Positions 34,507 to 46,431 of a stretch of 64,000 nucleotides of DNA are shown here, in pieces. Position numbers and translations under genes: made by a program. Source of the DNA: Neoarius graeffei. Its lineage: Eukaryota; Chordata; Actinopteri; Siluriformes; Ariidae. Under the pieces are notes generated by a model. The model saw only the letters and a program-made list of their open reading frames with translations. It did no database searches and was not told where the DNA came from. Numbering within the stretch: the first letter of the stretch is position 1; every line of letters starts with the position of its first letter. Location: contig NC_083575.1 of assembly GCF_027579695.1 (NCBI RefSeq), positions 37,871,154 through 37,935,153 of the forward strand, given 5' to 3'.

Positions 34507-36117
34507 CAGTGGTGCCTGAAAGTTTGTGAACCCTTTAGAATTTTCTATATTTCTGCAAAAATATGACCTAAAACATCATCAGATTTTCACACAAGCCCTA
34601 AAAGTAGATAAAGAGAACCCAGTTAAACAAATGAGACAAAAAATATTATACTTGGTCATTTATTTATTGAGAAAAATGATCCAATATTACATATCTGTCA
34701 GTGGCAAAAGTATGTGAACCTTTGCATTTAGTATCTGGTGTGACCCCCTTGTGCAGCAGTAATTGCAGCTAGACGTTTGTGGTAACTGTTGATCAGCCCT
34801 GCACACTGGCTTGGGTGAATTTTAGCCCATTCCTCTATACAGAACAGTTTCAACTCTGGGATGTTGGTGGGTTTCCTCACATGAACTGCTCGCTTCAGGT
34901 CCTTCCACAACATTTCAATTGGATTAAGGTCAGGACTTTGACTTGGCCATTCCAAAACATTAACTTTATTCTTCTTTAACCATTCTTTGGTAGAATGACT
35001 TGTGTGCTTAGAATCGTTGTCTTGCTGCATGACCCACCTTCTCTTGAGATTCAGTTCATGGACAGATGTCCTGACATTTTCCTTTAGAATTCACTGGTAT
35101 AATTCAGAATTCATTGTTCCATCAATGATGGCAAGCCGTCCTGGCTAAGATGCAGCAAAACAGGCCCAAACCATGATACTACCACCACCATGTTTCACAG
35201 ATGGGATAAGGTTCTTATGCTGGAATGCAGTGTTTTCCTTTCTCCAAACATAATGCTTCTCATTTAAACCAAAAAATTCTATTTTGGCCTCATCCATCCA
35301 CAAAACATTTTTCCAATAGCCTTCTGGTTTGTTCATGTGATCTTTAGCAAACTGCAGATGTGCAGCAATGTTCTTTTTGGAGAGCAGTGCCTTTCTTCTT
35401 GCAACCCTGCCATGCACACAATTGTTGTTCAGTGTTCTCCTGATGGTGGACTCATGAACATTAACATTAGCCAATGTGAGCAAGGCCTTCAGTTGTTTAG
35501 AAGTTACCCTGGGGTCCTTTGTGACCTCGCTGACTATTACACACCTTGCTCTTGGAGTGATCTTTGTTGGTCGACCACTCCTGGGGAGGGTAACAATGGT
35601 CTTGAATTTTCTCCATTTGTACACAATCTGTCTGACTGTGGCTTGGTGGAGTCCAAACTCTTTAGAGATGGTTTTGTAACCTTTTCCAGCCTGATGAGCA
35701 TCAACAACGCTTTTTCTGAGGTCCTCAGAAATCTCCTTTGTTCGTGCCATGATACACTTCCACAAACATGTGTTGTGAAGATCAGACTTTGATAGATCCC
35801 TGTTCTTTAAATAAAACAGGGTGCCCACTCACACCTGATTGTCATCCCATTGATTGAAAACACCTGACTCTAATTTCACCTTCAAATTAACTGCTAATCC
35901 TAGAGGTTCACATACTTTTGCCACTCACAGATATGTAATATTGGATCATTTTCCTCAATAAATAAATGACCAAGTATAATATTTTTGCCTCATTTGTTTA
36001 ACTGGGTTCTCTTTATCTACTTTTAGGGCTTGTGTGAAAATCTGATGATGTTTTAGGTCATATTTATGCAGAAATATAGAAAATTCTAAAGGGTTCACAA
36101 ACTTTCAAGCACCACTG
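34507..36117 (-). mobile_element. Tc1-like element, family B copy 2 (defective)
   Basis: Flanked by TA (34505-34506, 36118-36119); ends CAGTGGTGCCTGAAAGTTTG and inverse. Same family as 23823-25803, without an inserted SINE, so its full 1.6 kb layout is easy to see. Confidence 0.95.
34728..35750 (-). pseudogene. Tc1 transposase, family B, two premature stops
   Basis: Starts at ATG 35750 (MARTKEISEDLRK) and ends at 34728 (AAQGGHTRY), about 340 codons. The helix-turn-helix part, WMDEAKIEFFG, MQQDNDSKHT and SPDLNPIEM are all in one frame, with a 34-residue gap between second Asp and Glu, so the protein was complete until recently. Two stops interrupt it: TAG after FAAS (about 35144) and TGA after MNSELYQ (about 35093). 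No frameshift is apparent in this copy, so it is less decayed than copy 1 at 24190. Confidence 0.93.
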
Positions 36118-36806
36118 TAGACAAAGAAAGAGGGGGAGTTTTGGAATGAAAGCATGAAGAAAGAAAGAACTGGACTACGCGTTATTTGTGTAGGTTTTGA
36201 GTAATCAGGCCGACTTTGAGGAGTAAGGCTGGAGTGAACTCTGATGCAGATTTTAATGGAGTGTATTTCAGTTCTAAAAACGCTAGCTGTTTCATTACCA
36301 AAGGGAACATGGTCAATCAGTTCAAGCTGTCAGAAGCTTTCTGTGTGCTCGTCTGGACGGCGATGACAGGGCTGCCCCTCGACACATGAGCTAGAGACGT
36401 TAGAAAAGGAAACGAAGAAAAAGAAACTGGTTTCCATAAAGTTTCCACATCGGCTTTAATTCAACTCAGCTTTCAGAATTCAGATTTCATGCCAGTCCAA
36501 TTGACTTTTGGTCCGAATGGAAATGTATTGCTCTGACGTGTGAAGCTACACAGAATTCTTGTCACTGCAATTCGATTCATATGTTGCTGCAGTGTGATAA
36601 TTCAAACAATATCAACTCAGACTTCCTTTTCTGTTACTTTCTGCTGGATTAAAGGGAAAGAATTGTCTATGAACAAGCAGGACTTCTCTCTTTCTCATTT
36701 ATCAGCTTGGGCAAACTTCTGTACCCATCTCTTTTCTTTTTAGGCAGACGGAACACAGGCCTTCGCTACACAGTGAGCAGCTGGTTATGTTAAAACAGGG
36801 TGAGTC

Positions 36807-36814
<8 letters not shown>

Positions 36815-36868
<54 letters not shown>
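36815..36868. repeat. (GT)n microsatellite
   Basis: About 27 units. Confidence 0.97.
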
Positions 36869-36870
<2 letters not shown>

Positions 36871-37026
36871 GAAATGTATACTCCATTTCCTCACCAGCCA
36901 CATGAATAATACAGAATGTTCCTGGCCAACAGCCAAGACGCATAGACTGGACATTACTCTGCTCTCACTTAGTTACTATCTCTGCCTTTCCTCCTCTGTG
37001 AACCTCCCTCGCTCCCCATCTCTGTT

Positions 37027-37047
37027 GGGGGGGGGGGGGGGGGGGGG
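37027..37047. repeat. Poly-G run of 21
   Basis: Long homopolymer on +, preceded by TCTGTT. Length may be an assembly estimate, since such runs are hard to sequence; it could form a G-quadruplex. Confidence 0.9.
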
Positions 37048-37514
37048 TTGTTGGGGGAAGATGAATCTGAAGTTTTTGGCAGTAGAATAAGGGAAACTTT
37101 AGGACTGGAATTAGGTAACTGGAGTTTTATGAGAGCTAAGCACCAGACCTCATAATAAATTCTATCTATTGTGACCTTCCTTTCTCAACCCCTTTAAGTT
37201 AACAACCTTCCATAATAAGATTGAGCAAGAAAATCTGTGCATGCATGAGACAGAGTCAGAAAGAGTATGCATGCTCATGATTGTGGCTATTTGTGTGTAT
37301 TTGCCAACCACAGCCCAGGGTGGGGATACTGTTCCCCATTCACTAAAACTACAGCATCCAGTGCTGGGAAAGCACACTGCACTAATGGCTAAGCCCTGCT
37401 GCTGACCTATGTGCCTTGTGCTCAAGCTCCTCTGTGGTTTGTTTTTGCCTCCAGTGGAAAGAGAGGCCTTGCCAGATTCACTCTTGCTTAGGATGAGTGG
37501 CTGTGCATGGGCGC

Positions 37515-38468
37515 CTGTACTTATGAAGAAAACTTTATTTGTCACATGCACACTCATGCACAGTGAAATTCGTCCTCTGCATTTAACCCATCTGAAGCAG
37601 TGAACACACACGTAAGCAATGAGCACACACACATACCCAGAGGGGGTAGCACGGTGGTGTAGTGGTTAGCGCTGTCGCCTCACAGCAAGAAGGTCCTGGG
37701 TTCGAGCCCCGGGGCTGGCGAGGGCCTTTCTGTGCGGAGTTTGCATGTTCTCCCCGTGTCCGCGTGGGTTTCCTCCGGGTGCTCCGGTTTCCCCCACAGT
37801 CCAAAGACATGCAGGTTAGGTTAACTGGTGACTCTAAATTGACCGTAGGTGTGAATGTGAGTGTGAATGGTTGTCTGTGTCTATGTGTCAGCCCTGTGAT
37901 GACCTGGCGACTTGTCCAGGGTGTACCCCGCCTTTCGCCCATAGTCAGCTGGGATAGGCTCCAGCTTGCCTGCGACCCTGTAGAAGGATAAAGCGGCTAG
38001 AGATAATGAGATGAGATGAGACATACCCAGAGCAGTGGGCAGCTATACTACAGCACCCAGGGAACAGTTTGGGGTTAGGACACCCCAAACTGAGCCTGAA
38101 ACTAGAGCCTATCCCAGCTGACTACGGGCGAAAGGCGGGGTACACCCTGGACAAGTCACCAGGTCATCACAGGGCTGACACATAGACACAGACAACCATT
38201 CACACTCACATCTACGGTCAATTTACAGTCCAAGGGCACCTCAGCCCAAGGCTGCCCCATGTTACCCAAACCTGCATGTCTTTGGACTGTAGGGGAAACC
38301 GGAGCACCCGGAGGAAACCGCAGGCACGGGGAGAACATGCAAACTCCACGCAGACACGGGGAGAACATGCAAACTCCACAGAGAAAGGCCCCCGTTGGCC
38401 ACTGGGCTCGAACCCAGAACCTTCTTGCTGTCAGGCGACAGTGCTAACCACTACACCACCATGCCGCC
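37515..38468 (-). mobile_element. SINE of R2 type, chimeric, split by a younger SINE
   Basis: The outer part (37515-37642 plus 38021-38100) matches the alternative 3' half seen at 15800-15980 (ACAGTGAAATTCGTCCTCTG; CAGAGCAGTGGGCAGCTATA). Next comes a segment from the ordinary SINE 3' half (38105-38231), then the R2 sequence again (CAAGGGCACCTCAGCCCAAG) and the core and head (to 38468). The copy is therefore a mosaic of both 3' types, and has GGGGAGAACATGCAAACTCC twice (38337 and 38359). Confidence 0.8.
37643..38020 (+). mobile_element. V-SINE-like SINE nested in an R2-type SINE
   Basis: Full length with perfect 12-bp duplication ACATACCCAGAG (37631-37642, 38021-38032). The orientation is opposite to its host SINE. 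Confidence 0.96.
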
Positions 38469-38469
38469 C

Positions 38470-39800
38470 TTATGCAAAGCCCCTCAAGCTGAAGAGGGTC
38501 CTGGGGAAGAGGGATGATGGTTTAACTCAAAGACAGAGAGGTGTGTGGAAATCAGGTGAAGAGAATACACTTACTACAGACAGAACTGGAAAAAAAACTT
38601 ATGATGTCACGACACCACATAAAACTAATGGACACAATCTATAAAACAGACATCATACAATTAAATAATGTTGCTAAGTTCCTGTCCAAATCAGAATCAG
38701 GTTAGATATGATTGGTACTTAGGATTCGAGATAAAAATCAGGAGCATATTGAATGAGTTAAGAAAATCAGATGGGACTGCTTTATAGTCACCACCCCCAC
38801 CCCACCCCACCCCACTCCACCCACCCCCTTCCGCCCCCGCTCAGCTGCCTCGTCTCCTCATTGCTCCACGGTCTGTCCGTAAGTCCTGGTTTATTTGTGC
38901 AGCGCTTGTGTGCTCCCAGCAGTCTGCACATATGTGTGTCTGATGATTGCTGTGTTAATAAGGGGTCAGTGTAGAGTTTCCAGTGTGGATATGTGTTTGT
39001 GTGTGCACATGTCGGGGGATGGGTGCACCATGTGTACTTGTTTTCTTCCCCTTTATTGCGAACACATGCTAATTCAATCGGTTTATCACACTCAATCAAT
39101 TCATCTTGCACAACATTAACGGACACATCGAACCAGTTTGTGTGTGTGTCACACACAAGTTTGTCTGAACACACATCTGCTATCTATTAATAAATAACTC
39201 ATTATTTCATATTCAGTAACTAATGTTTCAAGTCTTCTTTCCTAGTTGCACTTTTGTTTGGAAAACAAAATTTACACTGAAATTTCAGTATGTCTGATTA
39301 GATGATTCAGAACCTGTGCTCAGAGCAGAAAACTGTGTTCGCTTCAAGTGAACTCTGGTGCCAATTGCACCATGTGTAAAAGAGACCAGCACCTCACTCC
39401 GGCCACTGAATAATGTGAACAAATTCAAATACAATGTTTGTATGTAAGCAAACCGCTTTGGCCGAAAGGCTTCACCTGAACAATTTATCACCTGTCAAGC
39501 AAAAGTCAAGAAACGTGAAAAGGAATAAAGCAATAAGGAATAAATCAAATAAATACAATCCCCGTAAACATATGGCTTTTTCAGTTATTAGCAGCCTCTG
39601 AAAAATTAACAGCAGGGTATGTAGTTCTAAGAGTGATGAATGTAAATTCCTGAGAGTTTAATTTACTATAAAAGAATAACGACCTACCATGATGACTTCC
39701 TGCTCCAAATAAGAGCAGGATTGATCCTGGGTACGGATTTAAATGGCCTTTTTGTGTAACATGTCCACACAAGGTTCTCTACAATCTTCTCCCCATTAAA
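38470..39800. other. Unassigned sequence
   Basis: No gene recognised; a C-rich patch lies at about 38790-38840. Confidence 0.4.
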
Positions 39801-39815
39801 CAAATCTCAAATACA

Positions 39816-40174
39816 TCCATCCATCCATTATCTGTAGCCGCTTTATCCTGTTCTACAGGGTTGCAGGCAAGCTGGAGCCTATCCCAGCTGACTACGGGTG
39901 AAAGGCGGGGTACACCCTGGACAAGTCGCCAGGTCATCACAGGGCTGACACATAGACACAGACAACCATTCACACTCACATTCACACCTACGGTCAATTT
40001 AGAGTCACCAGTTAACCTAACCTACATGTCTTTGGACTGGGGGGGAAAACAGAGCACCCGGAGGAAACCCACACAGACAGAACATACAAACTCTACACAG
40101 AAAGGCCCTCACCAGCCACTGGGCTTGAACCCAGGACCTTCTTACTGTGAGGCGACAGTGCTAACCACTACACC
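39816..40174 (-). mobile_element. V-SINE-like SINE abutting a Tc1 end
   Basis: (CATC)n-tailed subtype. Perfect 12-bp duplication ATCTCAAATACA (39804-39815, 40175-40186). The right copy of the duplication includes the TA and first two bases of the Tc1 at 40185, so the SINE landed on the Tc1 boundary after the Tc1 was in place. Confidence 0.93.
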
Positions 40175-40611
40175 ATCTCAAATACAGTGGATATATATAT
40201 AAAAAAAGGTCTACACCTCACCTCCTGTTAAAATGGCAGGTTTTTGTGAAGTATAAAAAAAAGAAACTAAGATAAATCATGTCAGAACATTTCCCAATGT
40301 TAATGTGAAAATTGCAAAGTATACAAATAAAGTGAAAAGTTTTATTGAAAAAGGAGGAAAAAACTTCCAATAGCCGAGCTGCATAAGTGTGCACACCCCT
40401 AAACTACTACTTTGTTGAAGCACCTTTTGATTTTATTACACATCTCAATATTTTTGAGTAAAAGTCTTTCAGCATGGCACATCTTAACTTAGCAATAATT
40501 CCCCACTCTCTTTCTTCCAAAAACATCAAATTATGAGGCCATTTCCTGTGCACAGCCTGCCTCAAGTCACTCCAAAGATTTTTACATTTTAAGGATTCAG
40601 GTTTGTGCTCT

Positions 40612-40976
40612 GGGCGGCACGGTGGTGTAGTGGTTAGCGCTGTTGCCTCACAGCAAGAAGGTCCTGGGTTCGAGCCCCGGGGCCGGCAAGGGCCTTTCTG
40701 TGTGGAGTTTGCATGTTCTCCCCGTGTCCGCGTGGGTTTCCTCCGGGTGCTCCGGTTTCCCCCACAGTCCAAAGACATGCAGGTTAGGTTAACTGGTGAC
40801 TCTAAATTGACCGTAGGTGTGAGTGTGAATGGTTGTCTGTGTCTATGTGTCAGCCCTGTGATGACCTGGCGACTTGTCCAGGGTGTACCCCGCCTTTCGC
40901 CCGTAGTCAGCTGGGATAGGCTCCAGCTTGCCTGCGACCCTGTAGAAGGATAAAGCGGCTAGAGATAATGAGATGA
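40612..40976 (+). mobile_element. V-SINE-like SINE in Tc1 family D (1 of 4)
   Basis: Full length; perfect 12-bp duplication GGTTTGTGCTCT (40600-40611, 40977-40988). Confidence 0.96.
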
Positions 40977-41631
40977 GGTTTGTGCTCTCGCATGGCCATT
41001 CAGAAACACTGATCTTCTTTTGGATAAGCCATTTCTTTGTTGATTCGGATGTATGCTTTCGGTCACTGTTGTGCTGAAAGGTGAAATTCCTTTTCATCTA
41101 CAGCTTACAAGTAGATGCCTAAATGTTTTGCATCAAAATCAACTGGCATTTATGGCATTTTCATGATTCCCTCCACCTTGATAAAAGCTTCAGTTCTGGC
41201 TGAAGAAAAGCAGCCCTAAAGCATGATGCTGCCACCACCATGCTTCAACATGAATATGGTGTTCTTTTGGTGATGCCCTTTTTTTGTTTATTTTGGGTTT
41301 GTTTGTTTTTTTGCACTAAACATGTATTTTGTAATATGGAATTATTATATCTTTTGGAATTGCCCTGATGACACGTTTTGCCACATGGTTTTGAGTGATT
41401 TAGTTGTGTTTGGATTTTTTTTTTTTTTTTTGAGAAAGGGCTTTTGTTTCACCACCCTACCCCATAGCCCAGACATGTGAAGAATACAAGAGATTGTGGT
41501 CACATGCAAAGAGTAATCAGTATTTGGTATTTGTCAGATTTGTCAGCTCCTTTAATGTTGCTGTAGGCCTTGTGGCAGTCTCTCTTGTAAGTTTTTGTCT
41601 TGTCTGTTTGTAAATTTTGGAGGGATGTCAT

Positions 41632-41974
41632 GGGGGCGGCACGGTGGTGTAGTGGTTAGCGCTGTAGCCTCACAGCAAGAAGGTCCAGGTTCAAGTCCTG
41701 TGGCTGGCGAGGGCCTTTCTGTGCAGAGTTTACACATTGTCCATGTGGGTTTCCTCTGGGTGCTCCGGTTTCCCCCACAGTCCAAAGGCATGCAGGTTAG
41801 GTTAACTGGTGACTCTAAATTGACCATCGATGTGAATGGTTGTCTATGTGTCAGCCCTGCGATAACCTGGCAACTTGTGCAGGGTGTACCCTGCCTTTTG
41901 CCCGTAGTCAGCTGGGATAGGCTCCAGCTTGCCTGCGACCCTGTAGAACAGGATAAAGCGGCTAGAGATAATGA
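41632..41974 (+). mobile_element. V-SINE-like SINE in Tc1 family D (2 of 4)
   Basis: Complete head and core, tail cut short at GATAATGAGATG. The flanking duplication is short and imperfect (GATGTCAT / GATGTCGT), so this is probably an older insertion. Confidence 0.9.
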
Positions 41975-42367
41975 GATGTCGTGTTCTTGATAATGTCACT
42001 GTGGTGCTCAACTTTTTCAACTTGTTAATGGCTTTCACAGTGTTCCATGGTACATCTAAGGTTTTGGAAATTCTTTTATAACCCTCTCCTAATTGATATC
42101 ATACAACAATTGAGTTACCGTACAAGCTTTGTAAGCTCTTTGAGGACCATGGCTTCAGAAGTCAGATGAAAACAAGATGATTTCAAAAAAATCCCACAGA
42201 AACAGCTGGTCTTTATTTGGGGTTAATCAGAATAATTTCACTGATGACAGCTGTACGATAATTACTTTTGAACAGGAAATCAAATGTGATTGGTTCATTC
42301 TGAACACAGCCACATCCCCAATTAGAAAAAGGTGTGCACACTCACATAACCAGGTTATTGTTGTTCT

Positions 42368-42745
42368 CATCTCATCTCATTATCTCTAGCCGCTTTATCA
42401 TGTTCTACAGGGTTGCACGCAAGCTGGAGCCTATCCCAGCTGACTACAGGCGAAAGGCGGGGTACACCCTGGACAAGTTGCCAGGTCATCACAGGGCTGA
42501 CACATAGACACAGACAACCATTCACACTCACATTCACACCTACGGTCAATTTAGAGAGTCACCAGTTAACCTAACCTGCATGTCTTTGGACTGTGGGGGA
42601 AACCGGAGCACCCAGAGGAAACCCACATGGACCCGGGGAGAACATGCAAACTCCGCACAGAAAGGGCCTCGCCGGCCACGGGGCTCGAACCCGGACCTCC
42701 TTGCTGTGAGGCGACAGCGCTAAACACTACACCACCGTGCCACCC
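42368..42745 (-). mobile_element. V-SINE-like SINE in Tc1 family D (3 of 4)
   Basis: Full length, reverse; perfect 13-bp duplication TTATTGTTGTTCT (42355-42367, 42746-42758). Confidence 0.96.
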
Positions 42746-42879
42746 TTATTGTTGTTCTATTTACACCTAAAATGTTTCTGATTGTTTTTCACTTCATTTT
42801 TATAGATTGTGATTTCATATTAAGGATAGAAAAAGTTCTGACATGATTATTTTTTTTTTTTTTAATTCACAAAACCCTG

Positions 42880-43234
42880 TGGGGCGGCACAGTGGTGTAG
42901 TGGTTAGTGCTGTCGCCTCACAGCAAGAAGGTCTGGGTTCGAGCCCCGTGGCCGGCGAGGGCCTTTCTGTGCAGAGTTTGCATGTTGTCCGCGTGGGTTT
43001 CCTCTGGGTGCTCCGGTTTCCCCCACAGTCCAAAGACATGCAGGTTAGGTTAACTGGTGACTCTAAATTGACCGTGAGTGTGAATGGTTGTCTGTGTCTA
43101 TGTGTCAGCCCTGTGATGACCTGGCGACTTGTCCAGGGTGTACCCTGCCTTTCGCCTGTAGTCAGCTGGGATAGGCTCCAGCTTGCCTGCGACCCTGTAG
43201 AATACAATAAAGCATCTAGAGATAATGAGATGAG
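42880..43234 (+). mobile_element. V-SINE-like SINE in Tc1 family D (4 of 4)
   Basis: Full length; 11-bp duplication ACAAARCCCTG with one mismatch (42869-42879, 43235-43245) inside the right Tc1 terminal repeat. Confidence 0.94.
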
Positions 43235-43289
43235 ACAAAGCCCTGCCAGTTTAACAGGGGCGTGTAGACTTTTTATATTCACTGTAGCT

Positions 43290-43582
43290 CCCATTTCATT
43301 TAATTTATTTATCCAGATGTGTTCATTCACTTTTTATAGTTTACACTGTATTCTGACAAATATTATTTAGGTAACCCTTGTTTTGAAATAACCCTTTTAA
43401 AGCATTTGATAATCTACTACAGGTCACCAACCTGTTGATCAAGCCCTGTATGGACCTGTTGATATGAAGTACGTTGGTAAGAGCCGCCACTAGGGGGAGC
43501 TCTTACGCTGTGTGAAGGTGATGAAATGCTGTACTATTTGTGCTGTTATTTGTGATCCAGACGTAGTGGCACTGAGTCTTTT

Positions 43583-43633
<51 letters not shown>

Positions 43634-43775
43634 TCTTACTATTTACTATCGACTTACTATCTACTAATTAATGCTATGTCCACACTTAAATCGAAAACAG
43701 AACTTAACCTCTGCATCCGAAAGGAAACCGTTGAACTTTTTTTAGTTTTTTAGTTTTAAATATAAGCCACTTTTT
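43290..43775. other. Unassigned sequence with (CA)n
   Basis: No gene seen. A (CA)n tract spans 43586-43630. Confidence 0.4.
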
Positions 43776-43818
43776 AAACAAACAAACAAACAAACAAACA
43801 AACAAACAAACAAACAAA
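43776..43818. repeat. (AAAC)n microsatellite
   Basis: About 10 tetranucleotide units. Confidence 0.95.
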
Positions 43819-43849
43819 TTCCAAATTACCCCACAAGGTCAATGAACGC

Positions 43850-44091
43850 CAACGAAACACACACATTCTTGTACTATCTTTGTAGGGACACTCATTGACA
43901 ATGCATTCCCCAGCCCCTTACCCTAATCTTAATTAACCATCACAACAAATGCCTAACCACAACCCTTACCCTCACCCTAACCTCATTCTAACCTGAAACC
44001 TAAAACTAAGTCTTAACCTTCGAACAGCCCTATGAAAAAGTGAGGACCAGCCAAAATGTCCTCACTTCCCCAAAATGTCCAAACTCTTTTG

Positions 44092-44122
<31 letters not shown>

Positions 44123-44150
44123 ATTATGGTCCTCAATATGTAGCAGGCAT
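43850..44150 (-). repeat. TTAGG-rich interspersed repeat family R4, copy 2
   Basis: Inverse of 31343-31582: CACACATTCTTGTACTATCT, CCTTACCCTAATCTTAATTA, GTGAGGACCAGCCAAAATGT and TCCTCAATATGTAGCAGGC. It carries an extra (AAAT)n tract at about 44095-44122 and is followed by (CA)n at 44158-44181. Confidence 0.75.
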
Positions 44151-44181
44151 AAGTGTATACACACACACACACACACACACA

Positions 44182-45675
44182 CTGACACAGAGACCCAAAT
44201 CAAATGATGAGACCATGAGTACAAGGTTCAAGCCAGAGGCCCACCGTGAACTGGGAATGCTGGTTACATTTTTTAAAATTGGCTATTTCAGGCCAGCTCC
44301 AAGTACATGGTCATTTGGGCCAATTTGGGCTGATTGCTTGCTGTTAAGTAATTAGAGGAGTGAAGGGAGCGGAAAGGCCTCTGAATGCAGGGTTGACAGG
44401 GTTGGAAAGGCCAAGTTAGAACGCAGGTTGAAACTACCACAGGGTTTGGGGTTTTCAGACTCCCACTAGAGGTAAACAACTGGGCTCACACTGTAAGTAG
44501 CATAATGGTTGTAATACATTGTTTTCTGAAAAGCCCATGCCTGAATTTAAATGAGCCCCCAAGTTAACTAGGAAAATTGTATCCATCTGGGATTTTTACT
44601 GGTTGCACGCAAAACAGGCAAGTGCTTATATTCAACAAAACACTGACAAAAAAATACCTCCTGCTTATTTTTGGTGGGAATTCTGTGTGCTGGAATATGG
44701 ATTTTGTAGCTGTATTGGGAATTCTGTATGTGTGTTGGGGGGTGAAAAATTACTCCCAGACCAGTAAACGAGCCACTGTTTTCCACAGCATGAGTCCCGC
44801 AGGCTGGGTATGTTGTCTGCTTGAAGTGGAAAAACGGGAATGGTGTCCCTGGCCACAAGATTGCCAGGATATGCTTTGAATCCTCTAATGGGAGTCAGAA
44901 TCACACATGCCTTGGAACATACTGAGTGCTTTAGTTGGTGTTTGTGTGTCTGCACACAAAGCCAGGTGAATATTTTGTTTCATTTTGACCTTAACATTAA
45001 ATGGGCAAAATAACAACTTGGATATTTTTACAGAATAGCATTTGTGTCTCCTGCCGTACCTCTCTGTGTTCCTCATCCAAACATTCTTCGTCCCCAGTCT
45101 GCTAACAAAGTGGACCATGACTAGGCAGAAATGTTCTTCCTCTTTCAACCCTGTTGACCATGGTGGCATCTTCTGTTACTCAAATACATCACATCGCCGC
45201 CCTTTGGTCGTTCCAAAACAGGAGCAACCACTGACTGGCTGTAATGTGAGCTTTTGTGTGGACTACAGAAATCTTAATTGGACTTTGGGGGATGATAAGG
45301 GGTGGGGGAGGAATGTTGGAGGGAAAGAGGGAGGTGAGGGGGAGGTGGGGGCACTGAGGTCGAGCCTTTATCAAGAGTTTGAGTGCTCTACATAAATCTT
45401 TGTAGCACATATGCAGTACTAGCTAATGCACAAAGGAGCAATATGCATGGAGGACATTTTGTGTAGGAGTAGCATATAGAGTAGCAAAGAAACAGGATAT
45501 ACAGTACTTTCCTACTCACTCTCTCTTGCTTCATGTAAACAAGTACTGTCTAGATCTAGCAAGCACATGTGCATATTAAAGCATGCATGCTCATTTTATG
45601 CATGTTGTGTTCGTTATGTTACACTCTGAAGTACGCAGCGAGAGTGAAGGAATGCAGTTTAAAGCGGTGCATCCT
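44182..45675. other. Unassigned sequence
   Basis: No gene or element recognised in 1.5 kb; G-rich patch near 45293-45350. Confidence 0.4.
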
Positions 45676-46431
45676 ACTACACTGCAAAAAACTGAAAACT
45701 GAATTTTAGGAGAAAATTCCTTAATTCTAGTGAAATTATCTTGCTGCATGGACAGATGATTTTACTTGACAAGACATCTTGGAATAAGTTGGGTACAACC
45801 TAGAACTAGTTTTAATAATCTCAGAGTTGGTGTCTTGTATTCTTCTACACTGCAAAAAATGATATCTTAACAAGTTAGAATATCTAGAATATAGTTGAAA
45901 CGATCTAGCATCTCCTTTTATGGCCCTTTTCCACTACCCTTTTTCAGCTCACTTCAGCTCGCTTCAGCTCACTTCAGCCTGACACGGCTCGCGTTTCGAC
46001 TACCTTAGAACAGCACGACTCAGCTCGCTTCAGCCCTGCTTAGCGCCCAAAACTCGCACGGTTTTGGAGTAAGGCTGAAGCGAGCCAAACCGAGCTGAGT
46101 GAGGCTGGGGGTGTGAGCAGACACTCCCCTGTGCACTGATTGGTGAGGAGGAGTGTCCTCACACGCCCACACACGCCCCGCGAGCACGCTGGGATCTGTA
46201 AACACCGTAAACCCGGAAGAAGAATAATTACGAATTACGAGAATTTCTGAAGCCTTATGCGCCTCGCCTCATCTATTGAGGTATTTCACCTGACGTCACA
46301 GGGTCACGTGATGCCCCGGTGTCCGCCATTTTGGACGGCAAGGTAGCTAATGTCAACAACAGTAGCTAGTATGTTACTGTAGCAATGTTTACGTTCAGTC
46401 ATTTGGATGACTGTTAAAACCTTTCAGTCTC

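Larger units (their letters stand above)
36120..37510. other. Unassigned sequence
   Basis: No gene or element recognised apart from the (GT)n at 36815 and the 21-base G run at 37027. Confidence 0.4.
40407..42150 (-). pseudogene. Tc1 transposase, family D, heavily broken
   Basis: Probable start at ATG 42150 (MVLKELTKL). Visible pieces on the minus strand include HNSDRKHTSESTKKW (around the second catalytic Asp, here degraded to HNSD), VSEWPCES, and the C-terminal KCKNLWSDLRQAV ... VIKSKGAST. The helix-turn-helix part is in scattered frames, and two SINEs (40612-40976, 41632-41974) interrupt the gene. The SPDLNPIEN segment is not intact. It is the oldest-looking Tc1 family here. Confidence 0.8.
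40185..43284 (-). mobile_element. Tc1-like element, family D, split by three SINEs
   Basis: Left end CAGTGGATATATATATAAAA with GTCTACACCTCACCTCCTGT, right end inverse CAGTGAATATAAAAAGTCTA with CACGCCCCTGTTAAACTGGC, flanked by TA (40183-40184, 43285-43286). SINEs sit at 40612-40976, 41632-41974, 42368-42745 and, in the right terminal repeat, 42880-43234. Without them the element is about 1.65 kb, the normal Tc1 size. Confidence 0.88.

Noticed and set aside
37162..37632. 156-codon frame on -
   Set aside because: The frame mixes unique sequence with the R2 SINE and has no recognisable domain.
42815..43370. Frames of 170-175 codons on both strands over the SINE
   Set aside because: Every full-length V-SINE-like copy here has similar open frames on both strands; they are by-products of SINE sequence, not genes.
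44568..44879. Overlapping 96-100 codon frames on both strands
   Set aside because: No motif, no exon boundaries, and frames on both strands of similar length suggest chance.
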